64,000 bases of DNA from an uncultured Collinsella sp. (GTDB lineage Bacteria; Actinomycetota; Coriobacteriia; Coriobacteriales; Coriobacteriaceae), in contig CABUIE010000009.1 in assembly GCA_902491565.1 (NCBI GenBank), positions 18,533 through 82,532 of the forward strand, written 5' to 3'. Position 1 is the stretch's first letter, and each line of letters starts with the position of its first letter. This document shows, one piece after another, positions 9,219 to 18,152 of the stretch. Both the position numbers and the translations under genes were made by a program. The notes under the pieces are model-generated. The model was not told where the DNA came from. It made no database searches and worked only from the letters and a program-made list of their open reading frames with translations.

Positions 9219-10274
9219 TCATCCTCCGATTTGGGACATGAATCGTTGCGTGCCCTCAATTATCGCGTGTTCCTGCGGTTTGTGAGCCACGGCATCGCGC
9301 CAAATCGAAAGTACCTGCATATCATCACCACGGCGCAGGGCGTCGCGCACCGAATACTCGGCATCGCTGAACAGGCACGGACGCACGTTGCCATCGGCCG
9401 TCAGGCGCAGACGGTTGCAATTCGCACAAAAATGGTTGGACATGGCACTAATAAAGCCGACCGTTCCCGCCGCGCCCGGAAAGTGCCAATAACGCGCAGG
9501 GCCCGCGCCGGCAGGAGCGTCGTTGATGTCGAGCGGCTCGAGCTCGCCCAGCCCCACCGTGGCGGCCCCGGCATTGATGCGCGCCCGCAGCTCGTCACTC
9601 GGCACGGTATCGCTCGCGTCCCACAGTTCGGGATTGAGCGCGGGCGCATGCGGGTCCACAGCGCAATGCGAGCTCGTGCGCTCGTCGCCAATGGGCATGT
9701 ATTCGATAAAGCGCAGGTGGATGGGGCGGTCAAGCGTGAGCCGCGCGAGGGCCGCCACATCCTGGTTGAGCCGGCGCACAACAACGCAGTTGACCTTAAC
9801 GGGCTCAAAGCCCCAAGCCAGTGCCGCGTCGATGCCGGCCATTGTCTGCTCGAGTCGACCCAGGCGCGTGATCTTTCCAAACAGCGTAGGGTCGAGCGTA
9901 TCGAGCGAGATGTTGACGCGGTTAAGCCCGGCATCTTTGAGCTGCGGCGCCAGCTTGGGCAGCAGGGCGCCGTTGGTGGTGAGCGAGACGTCCTCGATCT
10001 GCGGAATCGCGCGGATGTCGCGAATAAGCGGGATGATACGGCGGCTGACCAGCGGCTCGCCACCCGTCAGGCGCACGCGGCGAATGCCCTCCCCCGCCAC
10101 CAAGCGCACAAAGCGGGCGATTTCCTCGGCGCTGAGCAGCTCGTCGTGTGCACGGGGCGCCACGCCATCGGCCGGCATGCAGTAAATGCAGCGGAAATTG
10201 CACTTGTCGGTAACGGCAATGCGCAGGTAGTTGATATCGCGGCCAAAGCCGTCATGTTGCACGTGCCCGTCCAC
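9219..10274 (-). CDS. moaA: GTP 3',8-cyclase MoaA (radical SAM)
   Basis: Radical SAM enzyme of 351 aa that catalyses the first step of molybdenum cofactor synthesis, GTP to 3',8-cyclo-7,8-dihydro-GTP. The SAM-binding [4Fe-4S] ligands are C25, C29 and C32 (CNFRCIYC). The GGEP motif follows at LTGGEPL. The C-terminal cluster motif CANCNRLRLTADGNVRPC is intact. The protein ends in Gly-Gly, the conserved MoaA tail needed for catalysis. The start is a GTG with the upstream site GGGGAGGG. It is the first gene of a two-gene operon with moaC-mobB. No molybdenum cofactor riboswitch was recognised in the leader. Confidence 0.95.
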   Translation of the reverse strand: MDGHVQHDGFGRDINYLRIAVTDKCNFRCIYCMPADGVAPRAHDELLSAEEIARFVRLVAGEGIRRVRLTGGEPLVSRRIIPLIRDIRAIPQIEDVSLTTNGALLPKLAPQLKDAGLNRVNISLDTLDPTLFGKITRLGRLEQTMAGIDAALAWGFEPVKVNCVVVRRLNQDVAALARLTLDRPIHLRFIEYMPIGDERTSSHCAVDPHAPALNPELWDASDTVPSDELRARINAGAATVGLGELEPLDINDAPAGAGPARYWHFPGAAGTVGFISAMSNHFCANCNRLRLTADGNVRPCLFSDAEYSVRDALRRGDDMQVLSIWRDAVAHKPQEHAIIEGTQRFMSQIGG

Positions 10275-10404
10275 GCAGCCCTCCCCTCACGCGGCGTTTT
10301 ATTCTTCGGAAAACATAATACCCCACGAGAGAATCATGCCGACACCCGTACGACAGGACAGGTCGCTTCGAGCAAAACGGACTTTCCGAGCCCATCCTCA
10401 ACAC

Positions 10405-10469
10405 AGACCATCACAACATTCGATGCTTTTCCCGTTTTTGACGAAAAACGTCGAATGTTGTGATGGTCT
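10405..10469. repeat. Palindromic repeat family C, copy 2
   Basis: Arms AGACCATCACAACATTCGA (10405-10423) and its complement (10451-10469), a perfect 19-bp stem. It lies 38 nt past the stop of the minus-strand gene at 10508 and upstream of moaA. It is nearly identical to copy 3 on the other side of that gene. The terminal pair is AG/CT here and AA/TT in copy 3, so the stem changes are compensated. Confidence 0.85.
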
Positions 10470-10507
10470 GCCCGCCCACGGCACCCCGTAGAAGGACCAA
10501 AACACCC

Positions 10508-11545
10508 CTAAAGGCCGCCGTCCCAGTGCCGAATCACGAATTCTCGCAGGTCATTCTGACGTTTCTGGAACGCTTCGCTTCGGTCGCACTTAAGGCCCAT
10601 AGCGAGCGCGATGGCGTTCATAGCCCGGTGCAATTGCAGCTGATGGGCAAACTGAGTCCCGGTGAGGACGATCATCCTAAAGCCCAGCGCGCTCAGCACG
10701 GTCATACGCTCCGCATCCGACGCGCTGCGCTGTTTATCAAGATGGTCCGAGCCGTTGTATTCAATCCCCGTACCGCTCGCAGGCGCATATACGTCGATCT
10801 CGAAATACCCGGCCTTTGCGAGATACTTGAACTCGCTGGGAACATCGACCCGATGGTTGAGCTCGATCTTGGCGTATCCCAGCCCGCCCTGGGAACGTTT
10901 TGCTACGACTATGATTGCGGTGGCCGTCTCCATGGGCGACCGCGCGCCATCGTGCACGCGCCTGAGCACGGCGGCCGCGCGTATAACCCCCTGACGAGAT
11001 CGGTTCTCATTGCAATAAGCAATCAAGTCGGCAACGGTATACCTCTGCCCCATCTCGATATAATCGCCTGTCGACAGATGATTCAAATGGTATCGGGCAC
11101 AGATTTCGTAGCCATATTCCAGCTGCTCGGGCTCGCTCATCCACGAACCCGCTTGGACAAAGCACATGGCCTCATCAACCACCAGAAGGCCCTCTGCCAC
11201 CTCGATAAGATGGCCTGGAGGTACCGGCGCTCCAAACACGTGGCACCTAAATCCAGCCGGCGTCGAGCGCTCAAAATCGAAGTTGACGAGCGCGTCGATA
11301 TGATTGAGCTCTTCTCGTGGAATACCAAGAGAAACCAGATAGTCGGCAACGATCCCAACTGCCGTTGAAGCCCTCAGCCCCTTGGCATCGAGTCCCAATT
11401 TGGGCAGGCTCGCGGTCGGTTCCGCCTCGTTGGCAAGCGAGTCCTCATCGTATAGGCTGCTTGCTCGCGAGAGCGGCTCGGACGGGCGCGCCACGTTGTG
11501 GTACAGCCAGGCAGTCTTATGGGACAGGACGATCGGCAGGTCCAT
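10508..11545 (-). CDS. Hypothetical protein with C-terminal DUF559/Vsr-like nuclease fold
   Basis: Protein of 345 aa without a firmly recognised family. The last third has the pattern of a PD-(D/E)XK domain of the DUF559/very-short-patch-repair type: FEIDVY (D251), then IEYNG (E262), NGSDH (H268), a D..R pair, and LGFRMIVLTGTQ as the final strand. The N-terminal two thirds contain short helical and strand segments and CHVFGAPVP, reminiscent of AbiEi-like proteins whose C-termini carry the same nuclease fold. That link is an inference. The start has a GGAGGG site. No partner toxin gene is adjacent. Family C palindromes flank it on both sides (10405 and 11647), so it may travel as a one-gene cassette. 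Activity is untested and the role is unknown. Confidence 0.6.
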   Translation of the reverse strand: MDLPIVLSHKTAWLYHNVARPSEPLSRASSLYDEDSLANEAEPTASLPKLGLDAKGLRASTAVGIVADYLVSLGIPREELNHIDALVNFDFERSTPAGFRCHVFGAPVPPGHLIEVAEGLLVVDEAMCFVQAGSWMSEPEQLEYGYEICARYHLNHLSTGDYIEMGQRYTVADLIAYCNENRSRQGVIRAAAVLRRVHDGARSPMETATAIIVVAKRSQGGLGYAKIELNHRVDVPSEFKYLAKAGYFEIDVYAPASGTGIEYNGSDHLDKQRSASDAERMTVLSALGFRMIVLTGTQFAHQLQLHRAMNAIALAMGLKCDRSEAFQKRQNDLREFVIRHWDGGL

Positions 11546-11646
11546 GAGCCCTCCAATGGAGTCGGATAACCAACCTTATTCCCCTGCTCACGGGTTCGCA
11601 CACCTTCGTGCGCAAGAAAGCGATTCCACCCGATCGAGTGGCAGAA

Positions 11647-11711
11647 AAACCATCACAACATTCGATGCTTTTCCCGATTTTGGCGAAAAACGTCGAATGT
11701 TGTGATGGTTT
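11647..11711. repeat. Palindromic repeat family C, copy 3
   Basis: A perfect 19-bp stem, arms 11647-11665 and 11693-11711, with a loop almost identical to copy 2. Unlike the other copies it lies between two divergent gene starts (the gene at 11545 and the MATE gene at 11864). A simple terminator role therefore does not explain it. Confidence 0.85.
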
Positions 11712-11792
11712 GAGGCGAGGTGAGGGGCACGGAAGGGTCAAAGCATCGTGCTCGGAGCGTGACTTTTTTTCGCCCCACTGCCAACACAAACC

Positions 11793-11823
11793 TTGACTCT
11801 ACAATCGTTGTAGGGTTTTCACT
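11793..11823 (+). promoter_or_regulatory. MerR-type promoter/operator for the MATE gene
   Basis: A -35 TTGACT (11793-11798) is followed by the dyad CTACAA-TCG-TTGTAG (11799-11813) and a candidate -10 TTCACT (11818-11823). The spacer is 19 bp, longer than the usual 17. A long spacer filled by a dyad is the hallmark of promoters activated by MerR-family regulators through DNA untwisting. A merR gene follows the transporter, so this is its expected target. Confidence 0.72.
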
Positions 11824-11863
11824 ACACTGGTACGTGAACAAACCCAGCCAGAAAGCCCCGCCC

Positions 11864-13210
11864 ATGGAACACGACCTCACACGCGGCAATGTCCTTAAGA
11901 CCATCGCGGTCTTTGCCCTGCCCTATATGCTCTCGTACTTTTTGCAGATGCTCTACGGCATGGCCGACCTGTACATGATGGGGCAGTTTAGCGGCGCCGC
12001 CGGCATCACCGCCGTGGGCAATGGCGCGCAGACGCTCTATATCATTACCGTGACGCTCGTGGGCCTGGCCATGGGAACGACGGTCATCGTCGGCCACGCC
12101 GTGGGCTCGCGCCGCTTCGACCGCGCCGAGACCGCCATCGGCAATACCATCACGCTGTTTATGGGCGTCTCGGTGGTACTGGCCGCTGTCCTGCTTGCAT
12201 TGTGTCCGCAGATTGTGGCACTCATTGGCACGCCGGCCGAGGCAGTCGAAGGAACCGCCGCCTACCTGCGTATCTGCTTTGTCGGCATTCCGTTTATCGC
12301 CGCGTACAACATTCTCTCGGCCATCTTTCGCGGGCTGGGCGATTCGCGCTCGCCTATGTACGTGATCGGCGTGGCGTGCATCATCAACATCGCGCTCGAC
12401 TTTCTATTTATCGGCCACATGGGACTCGGCCCCGTGGGTGCGGCGCTCGGCACGGTAACCGCCCAGACGGCAAGCGTTGCCCTCGCGCTCGTGTGGCTCA
12501 AGAGCCGTCGCACGAACATCCACGTTAAGCGTAGCGACCTGCGCCCCCAGCCCGAGGTGCTCGGCAGCATTCTTAAGATCGGCGTGCCCGTGGCCGTGCA
12601 GGACGGTTGCATCCAGGTGGCGTTTATGTTTATCACCGTCATCGCCAACCACCGAGGGCTCGTCGACGCCGCCGCCGTGGGCCTGGTCGAAAAGATGATC
12701 AGCTTTTTGTTCATCGTCCCGAGCTCCATGGGCGCCACCGTCAGCGCACTCACAGCGCAAAATGCCGGCGCGGGCAAGGGCGACCGCGCGCGCCAGGTAC
12801 TCAAAGACGCCATGACCATCTCGGTAGTGTACGGCTGTCTGATCACAACGCTGATGTGGCTGGTGGCACCGACGTTTATCGGCTTTTTTGCCAAGGACGC
12901 CGCGGTGGTCGCGGCCGGCACCGGCTATATGCACAGTTATATTTTCGATGCAATCTTTGCCGGCATCCACATTTGCTTTAGCGGCTTTTTCGCTGCATAC
13001 GGCAAGAGCTACATCGGCTTTGCGCACAACGTGCTGGCCGTGGCACTCATTCGCGTGCCCGGTGCGTGGCTGTTGTCGAACGCCTATTCCGATACGTTGT
13101 TTCCCATGGGCATCGCGTCGCCGTGCGGATCGATTTTGTCGGCAGTCATCTGTGTTGTCGCGTTTACCGTGCTCAACCGGCGTGGGGCTTTTAACAAGCT
13201 GATGGCGTAG
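11864..13210 (+). CDS. MATE family multidrug/cation exporter
   Basis: Inner-membrane antiporter of 448 aa with about 12 helices in two related halves; exports cationic drugs or metabolites using an ion gradient. Family features include the N-terminal ALPYMLSYFLQMLYGMADLYMMGQF and the mid-protein GVPVAVQDG. The length is normal for the family. The ATG at 11864 is preferred over a longer reading, because the MerR-type promoter at 11793-11823 would leave a short leader ending just before this codon. The merR gene begins 53 nt after the stop. This pairing suggests inducible export, although the regulator is frameshifted here. Confidence 0.9.
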   Translation: MEHDLTRGNVLKTIAVFALPYMLSYFLQMLYGMADLYMMGQFSGAAGITAVGNGAQTLYIITVTLVGLAMGTTVIVGHAVGSRRFDRAETAIGNTITLFMGVSVVLAAVLLALCPQIVALIGTPAEAVEGTAAYLRICFVGIPFIAAYNILSAIFRGLGDSRSPMYVIGVACIINIALDFLFIGHMGLGPVGAALGTVTAQTASVALALVWLKSRRTNIHVKRSDLRPQPEVLGSILKIGVPVAVQDGCIQVAFMFITVIANHRGLVDAAAVGLVEKMISFLFIVPSSMGATVSALTAQNAGAGKGDRARQVLKDAMTISVVYGCLITTLMWLVAPTFIGFFAKDAAVVAAGTGYMHSYIFDAIFAGIHICFSGFFAAYGKSYIGFAHNVLAVALIRVPGAWLLSNAYSDTLFPMGIASPCGSILSAVICVVAFTVLNRRGAFNKLMA

Positions 13211-13263
13211 CGGGGCGACGCGAGCCTGGCGCCCTCCCCGACCCTATTGAAAGGAGCTGTCCT

Positions 13264-14107
13264 GTGACCGACTCGCCAACTGAACATACCGAGGGCCTGC
13301 TCCGAATTGGCGAGGTGGCGCGTCTGTTTAACCTGAGTGTGGGCACGCTGCGCCATTACGAGCAGATGGGCTTGCTGGACCCGGCGCACATCGATCCGAC
13401 GAGTGGGTACCGCTACTACGGATCGCGGCAGCTCTCCACCCTCAACACCATCAGCCACCTGCGTGTTCTCGACTTGCCGTTGGCGCAAATCCGCGAGTTT
13501 GTGACCACGCGCGATGTGGACCTCATGCAGCGGCAGCTAGCTCAGCAGCAGGAGCTCATCGAGCGCAAGCGCCGTGAACTTGAACGCGTGTCGCGCAAGA
13601 TCGATAACCGGCTTGCGCTGCTGCATGATGCCCTGAACACCGAGCTCGATACCATCTGCACAATCGATGCGCCCGAGCTCCGCTGCGCTGTGCTGCGTGA
13701 ACGCGTCAACCCTACCGACGCCTATGCGCTGGAGTGGCAGATTCGTCAGCTGCAGAAGGGCCAGCACGAGACCTTTGTTTTTCTGGGCAACTTAGGCGTC
13801 GGGATTAGCGCCGAGCGCCTGGCCGGCGGCGACTTTGACGGCTACGACGAAGTCTTTCTGCTGCTGGATGACACGGACGATTACCTACCTGGGCGATGTC
13901 GAAGTACGTCCCGCCGCGCGGTGTCTGACGGTCAGCTTCCGCGGCACGCACGGTCAGGCGGCCCCGCGCTATGAGCGCTTACTCGATTACATGCACGAGC
14001 GCGACCTGTCCCCCGCCGGTCCCTCGCGCGAAATCGCCCTCATCGACGACATCATCAGCGACGACCCGGGAGCGTATGTGACGAGGATCGCGATACCGGT
14101 CCGCTAA
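13264..14107 (+). pseudogene. MerR family regulator with GyrI-like effector domain, frameshifted
   Basis: Transcription activator gene broken by a one-base frame change. The GTG start at 13264 has an AAAGGAG site. The N-terminal winged helix is intact (IGEVARLFNLSVGTLRHYEQMGLLDP, then SGYRYY), followed by a long dimerisation coiled coil and a GyrI-like ligand-binding domain. The first frame continues to 13974, but after LLLDDTD the sequence becomes unlike the family. The real C-terminus (YLGDVEVRPAARCLTVSFRG and onward to 14107) is in the next frame. The shift lies at about 13881-13887, where deleting one T restores a continuous protein of about 280 aa. The DNA-binding part would still be made. 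It may be a true mutation or a sequencing error. Confidence 0.82.
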
Positions 14108-14215
14108 TCACTACCATTTATCGAGCAATTCCATCCATTTACCTTAATCCGAATTAGATTGTATTTTGTAGCAAATAAAATGACAGCATATTGCCCCCCA
14201 TAGGCAGGAGACATT

Positions 14216-15388
14216 ATGCCCAGAGTTCAATCACGTCGCTCGTTTCTTCTCGGCCTAGCCTCGATCATCGGCTTATCCGCGTCACGCCCAACAAGAGTAT
14301 TCGCTGCCGACTCAAACTCATCCGTCGCTTTTACATCAGACCTAGCACAAGACTACGCGCTTTCCCTGTTGCCCATCGTCGACGGATCCGCGAACTTAGA
14401 GATCGAGCAAATCGTTCCCGTATGCCAACAAATCGGCCTTATCTGTGGCTATGAAATCAGTGTCACAAGGGAAGGAAGCTCTTACGGTTATTTAATACTT
14501 GACGCATCATATCCTGGGCTTCTGAAGGAGATAACCCTCGGCGATACCATTCTTCCGATTTCAGCTTCTCTATCAAACGCCATTTCAACTTATTCCGGCC
14601 AACAGGCCACAAACCCAACCGTACTAATTTCGTACAACGATATTGAATATGGAACTTTGGTGCCAGGAACTAGAGACTGTGTAACCAACTATAACAATAT
14701 ACGGTCTGTCCCGATTGTCACCGAAAAGGGTATAGCACCTCAAAGCAATAACCCAACTTCATGGGATGCTGTCATTATCAATGAAGATGACTTGATGTTG
14801 CATTTCCAAATAGACGATTTAAACGGAATACCGTTCCGAGGAGTCTCGGAATCATTAGTTGAAGCCCGCACTAATAAGTATGCATGCGTCGTTTCTGCCT
14901 TGTACGCTGTATCAATGCATTACGGTCTCACCAGTTCAAACGCTAATCAATTTAATCCCGATTATTATAAAGAAATATGGAACGTCACTGGCACAACAAC
15001 GTATAAGACCAATGATCAGGGCGTCGAGTACGGAAGCACGATCATCCCAGATGGAATTGTTCCGTTTAAAAGTCTTGCCGCTCAAAAGGGTAGAGCACTT
15101 AATACTCAATTTTTCGGTTATCAGCCTCAATTCGCTCAGTACAGAGCAACTATCGATCAAGGGAATATCGGCTTGTATCATATGTGGATCAACAGCCGAA
15201 ACAGTGAAGGATCCGTCGAGCTATCAGGTCATACGGTCACGGTAACTGGCTATTTTACTGGGCATAATGGAAGCTCTGGCATCGAACTGCAGTGGCTCGA
15301 AGTATTCGACGGATGGAACACTTATCCCCGAGCGATTAACTATGCAACGCCCAATATGGTCAAATTGAACGGAACAGTCTTTTGGTAG
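14216..15388 (+). CDS. Exported papain-like (C39-like) putative cysteine peptidase, twin-arginine-type leader
   Basis: Secreted protein of 390 aa. The leader has SRRSFL with R7-R8 and a hydrophobic stretch, ending VFA-AD near residue 30, which fits Tat or Sec export. The mature part carries a candidate papain-like triad: C224 in NKYACVVSALYAVSMHYGL, H339 in SGHTVTVTGYF, and D365 or N368 in EVFDGWN. These spacings resemble the C39/streptopain group, but the propeptide region is not recognised, so the activity is inferred. An AGGAG site precedes the ATG. The DNA is clearly AT-richer than neighbouring genes, which suggests horizontal origin. A lipoprotein gene follows after 5 nt, so the two probably work together at the cell surface. 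Confidence 0.6.
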   Translation: MPRVQSRRSFLLGLASIIGLSASRPTRVFAADSNSSVAFTSDLAQDYALSLLPIVDGSANLEIEQIVPVCQQIGLICGYEISVTREGSSYGYLILDASYPGLLKEITLGDTILPISASLSNAISTYSGQQATNPTVLISYNDIEYGTLVPGTRDCVTNYNNIRSVPIVTEKGIAPQSNNPTSWDAVIINEDDLMLHFQIDDLNGIPFRGVSESLVEARTNKYACVVSALYAVSMHYGLTSSNANQFNPDYYKEIWNVTGTTTYKTNDQGVEYGSTIIPDGIVPFKSLAAQKGRALNTQFFGYQPQFAQYRATIDQGNIGLYHMWINSRNSEGSVELSGHTVTVTGYFTGHNGSSGIELQWLEVFDGWNTYPRAINYATPNMVKLNGTVFW

Positions 15389-15393
15389 ACCGG

Positions 15394-15780
15394 ATGGCAC
15401 CATCAAAATGCTATGGCACCACGGCCTTTGCCCTGGTTACGATATTGGTGATTTTCGCTATGTTTGCATCCGTTTCTTCATGCACAGATAGAGCCCGCTA
15501 TAGCGGAGGAGATGATTACCTTGTCTTTGGAGCCGGCAGCGTTCATTCTATTGAGGGAACGGAACTCGTAATCCAAACAGACAACAGTCCCCGCTACACC
15601 GACGCTGGAAAGCAAACCCGGATTACATTCCCCTCATCTGGCCGAATCAAAGACAAGCTTTCCCAAATCAAAGTTGGGACAAGAGTTTCCTACTCACGCT
15701 TTGAGTCGGTAGACGCATCTGGATCATACGAGGGAAACGATATCGAAATTGAACAGGCAAACACTATAAGGAGATGTTGA
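15394..15780 (+). CDS. Small putative lipoprotein, partner of the upstream exported protein
   Basis: Protein of 128 aa with no family I recognise. Residues 7-29 are a hydrophobic signal helix followed by the lipobox VSSC, so C30 would be lipidated. The remainder looks beta-rich (GAGSVHSIEGTELVIQTD, then IKVGTRVSYSRFE), in the style of small OB-like or DUF lipoproteins. It starts 5 nt after the stop of the preceding gene without a clear ribosome site, which suggests coupled translation. A TTG at 15382 would make it 4 residues longer and overlapping. It shares the AT-rich composition of its neighbour. A 12-bp hairpin ends the unit. Confidence 0.6.
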   Translation: MAPSKCYGTTAFALVTILVIFAMFASVSSCTDRARYSGGDDYLVFGAGSVHSIEGTELVIQTDNSPRYTDAGKQTRITFPSSGRIKDKLSQIKVGTRVSYSRFESVDASGSYEGNDIEIEQANTIRRC

Positions 15781-15809
15781 GGAACTGAGCCTCTGCGCAG
15801 TTCCTCAAC
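15776..15809. terminator. Bidirectional hairpin between lipoprotein gene and ligA
   Basis: Perfect 12-bp arms GTTGAGGAACTG and CAGTTCCTCAAC with a 10-nt loop, between two convergent genes. It overlaps the lipoprotein stop codon by five bases. There is no strong T-run on either strand. Confidence 0.7.
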
Positions 15810-15815
15810 AAATCA

Positions 15816-18044
15816 TTATGCCTCCGGGACCCTACCCGTCGCCAAAATCTGTTCAAGTACCGCCTCATCCAGCACGGGCACACCCAGCTGCTCGGCCTTG
15901 GTGAGCTTGGAGCCCGCTTTGGGGCCGGCGACCAGATAGCTCGTCTTCTTCGAAACACTACCCGAGACCTTGGCGCCGAGCACCTTGAGCGCCGCGCCCG
16001 CCTCGTCGCGCGTGCGGTTGACGAGCGTGCCGGTGAGCACGAAGGTCAGACCCGCGAGCGGCTGTGCGTCGGCGAGCTCGCCTGCCACGCCAGCGTCGGC
16101 TGCGGCTTGCGCATGAGCGGCACCCAAGTCGACCTCGAGCGACAGGCCCGCCTGGCGCAGGCGCTCCAGCACGGCAAGGTTCTCGGGCACGGCCAGGAAC
16201 TGCTTGACGCTCGCCGCAATCTTGGGACCGATGCCCTCGCACTCGGCGATGTCCTCTTCGCTCGCCAAAATGAGCTTGTCAATCGACAGGAATCGCTCGG
16301 CGATGACCTCGCCCACACTCTTGCCCACGTGGCGGATGCCCAGGGCAAACAGCACGCGACCGAGCGGCTGGCTCTTGGACTTGTTGAGCTCGGCGACGAT
16401 CTTTTCGGCCGTCTTGAGGCCCACCGGAATGGGATCGCCCTTCTTAACGCCCTTTTTGCTGTTAGAGCTGGCGTACACGCGCCCCGTGTCCAGGCCGGCA
16501 ATGTTGTCGACTGTGAGCTGATAGAAATCCGCGACGTCGTGGATCAGGCCGGCGGCGATCATCTTGTCGACGATCTCGTCGCCCAGGCCGTCGACGTCCA
16601 TGCAGCCGCGGCTCACCCAGTGGAGCAAGCGCTCCTTGAGCTGTGCGGGGCAATCGATGGAGACGCAACGGTAAGCGACCTCGCCATCCTCGTGGACAAC
16701 GGGGCTGCCGCACACGGGGCAGACCTCGGGCATGTGCCAGTCGACCGAATCGACCGGGCGCTTGTCGAGCACCGGGCCCACAACCTCGGGGATTACGTCG
16801 CCCGCCTTGTGCACGATGATAGTGTCGCCCTCGCGCACGTTTTTGCGGCGGATCTCGTCGATGTTGTGCAGCGTGGCGCGCGCGATGGTGGAGCCGGCGA
16901 CCGTCACCGGGTCGAACTCGGCGACCGGTGTGAGCACACCGGTGCGGCCCACCTGGATGCGAATTTCGCGCAGGACGGTCTGCTTTTCCTCGGGCGGGAA
17001 CTTAAAGGCGATGGCCCAGCGCGGCGCGCGGGCGGTAAAGCCCAGGTCGAGCTGCTGCTGGAAGCTGTCGACCTTTACGACCACGCCGTCGATGTCGTAA
17101 TCCAGGTCACCGCGATGTTCGAGCGCCTGGGCACAGAACTCGTGAACCTCGGCGGGTGTGGCGCAACGGGCAACGTTAGGGTTGACGCTGAAGCCGGCGC
17201 TACGCAGCCAATCGAGGAACTCGCGCTGGCTGTGGACATGCAGTGGGTCAGTATCGGCGATGGCATAGATAAAGGTGGCCAGGTCGCGGCGCGCCGTGAC
17301 CTTGGGATCCTTTTGGCGCAGGCTGCCGGCGGCGGCGTTGCGCGGGTTGGCGAAGGGGTCGCGGCCCTCGGCATCGGCCTCTTCATTCAGACGAACAAAG
17401 CTGCCCTTGGGCATGTAGACCTCGCCGCGTACCTCAATGGTGCGCTCGCGGTCGGCGCCCATGTGGGCGAGCGCCGGCTCGGACAGGTGCATGGGCACAT
17501 CCTTGATGGTGCGCACGTTGAGCGACACGTCCTCGCCCGTGGTGCCATCGCCACGTGTGGCCGCACGTACGAAGGTGCCGTTTTGGTAGGTAAGCGCCAC
17601 ACCCAGGCCGTCGATCTTAAGCTCGCAGGTATAGGTGACGCTGCCGGCACCGAGCGCATCCTCGGCGCGCTGGAGCCACGCGTCGAGCTCGTCCAGATCC
17701 ATGGCATCGTCCATGGAATACATGCGTGCCATGTGCGTGACCGGCGTAAACTGCTCGCTCACGTACCCGCCCACGCGCTGGGTATAGCTGTCGGGCGTCA
17801 CCAGGTCGGGGTAGGTGGCCTCAATTTCCTGCAGCTCAACGAGCATCTTGTCAAAGGCGGCGTCCGTGATCTCGGGCGCATCGAGCATGTAGTAGCGATA
17901 GGCGTGGTAATCGAGCTCGTGGCGCAGCTCGGCCGCACGCGCTGCCGCCTGGGCACGGGCATCGGCCGGTACGGCGGTATCCGTGCTCGCGGGCGTTTCG
18001 GTATCGATGTCCACGCCGTCACCAAACAGGCTCGATTGCTCCAT
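15816..18044 (-). CDS. ligA: NAD-dependent DNA ligase LigA
   Basis: Replication and repair ligase of 742 aa that seals nicks using NAD+. The adenylation lysine is K143 in ELKIDGLG. The OB domain, the four-cysteine zinc finger (CPVCG ... YRCVSIDCP), the helix-hairpin-helix region (GIGPKIAASV) and the C-terminal BRCT domain (TFVLTGTLVNRTRDEAG) are all present in standard order. An N-terminal extension of about 35 residues rich in Thr, Ala and Asp precedes the usual Ia domain. The ATG at 18044 has an AAGGAG site and is chosen over the in-frame start at 18098. The gene stands alone. Confidence 0.96.
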   Translation of the reverse strand: MEQSSLFGDGVDIDTETPASTDTAVPADARAQAAARAAELRHELDYHAYRYYMLDAPEITDAAFDKMLVELQEIEATYPDLVTPDSYTQRVGGYVSEQFTPVTHMARMYSMDDAMDLDELDAWLQRAEDALGAGSVTYTCELKIDGLGVALTYQNGTFVRAATRGDGTTGEDVSLNVRTIKDVPMHLSEPALAHMGADRERTIEVRGEVYMPKGSFVRLNEEADAEGRDPFANPRNAAAGSLRQKDPKVTARRDLATFIYAIADTDPLHVHSQREFLDWLRSAGFSVNPNVARCATPAEVHEFCAQALEHRGDLDYDIDGVVVKVDSFQQQLDLGFTARAPRWAIAFKFPPEEKQTVLREIRIQVGRTGVLTPVAEFDPVTVAGSTIARATLHNIDEIRRKNVREGDTIIVHKAGDVIPEVVGPVLDKRPVDSVDWHMPEVCPVCGSPVVHEDGEVAYRCVSIDCPAQLKERLLHWVSRGCMDVDGLGDEIVDKMIAAGLIHDVADFYQLTVDNIAGLDTGRVYASSNSKKGVKKGDPIPVGLKTAEKIVAELNKSKSQPLGRVLFALGIRHVGKSVGEVIAERFLSIDKLILASEEDIAECEGIGPKIAASVKQFLAVPENLAVLERLRQAGLSLEVDLGAAHAQAAADAGVAGELADAQPLAGLTFVLTGTLVNRTRDEAGAALKVLGAKVSGSVSKKTSYLVAGPKAGSKLTKAEQLGVPVLDEAVLEQILATGRVPEA

Positions 18045-18152
18045 AGCGGCACTCCTTCGCTCGATTTCAAACGGATACAAGAGTACCACCGGTCGCAACG
18101 GCGCCGAACAGCCCTTTCGAACCGCACCGAATCGGCAGCGGCCGGACCGGGG

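Noticed and set aside
10275..10404. Molybdenum cofactor riboswitch upstream of moaA
   Set aside because: No stem pattern of that riboswitch could be drawn in the short leader.
13264..14107. Programmed frameshifting in the merR gene
   Set aside because: No slippery heptamer or downstream pseudoknot is evident at 13881-13887; mutation or sequence error is simpler.
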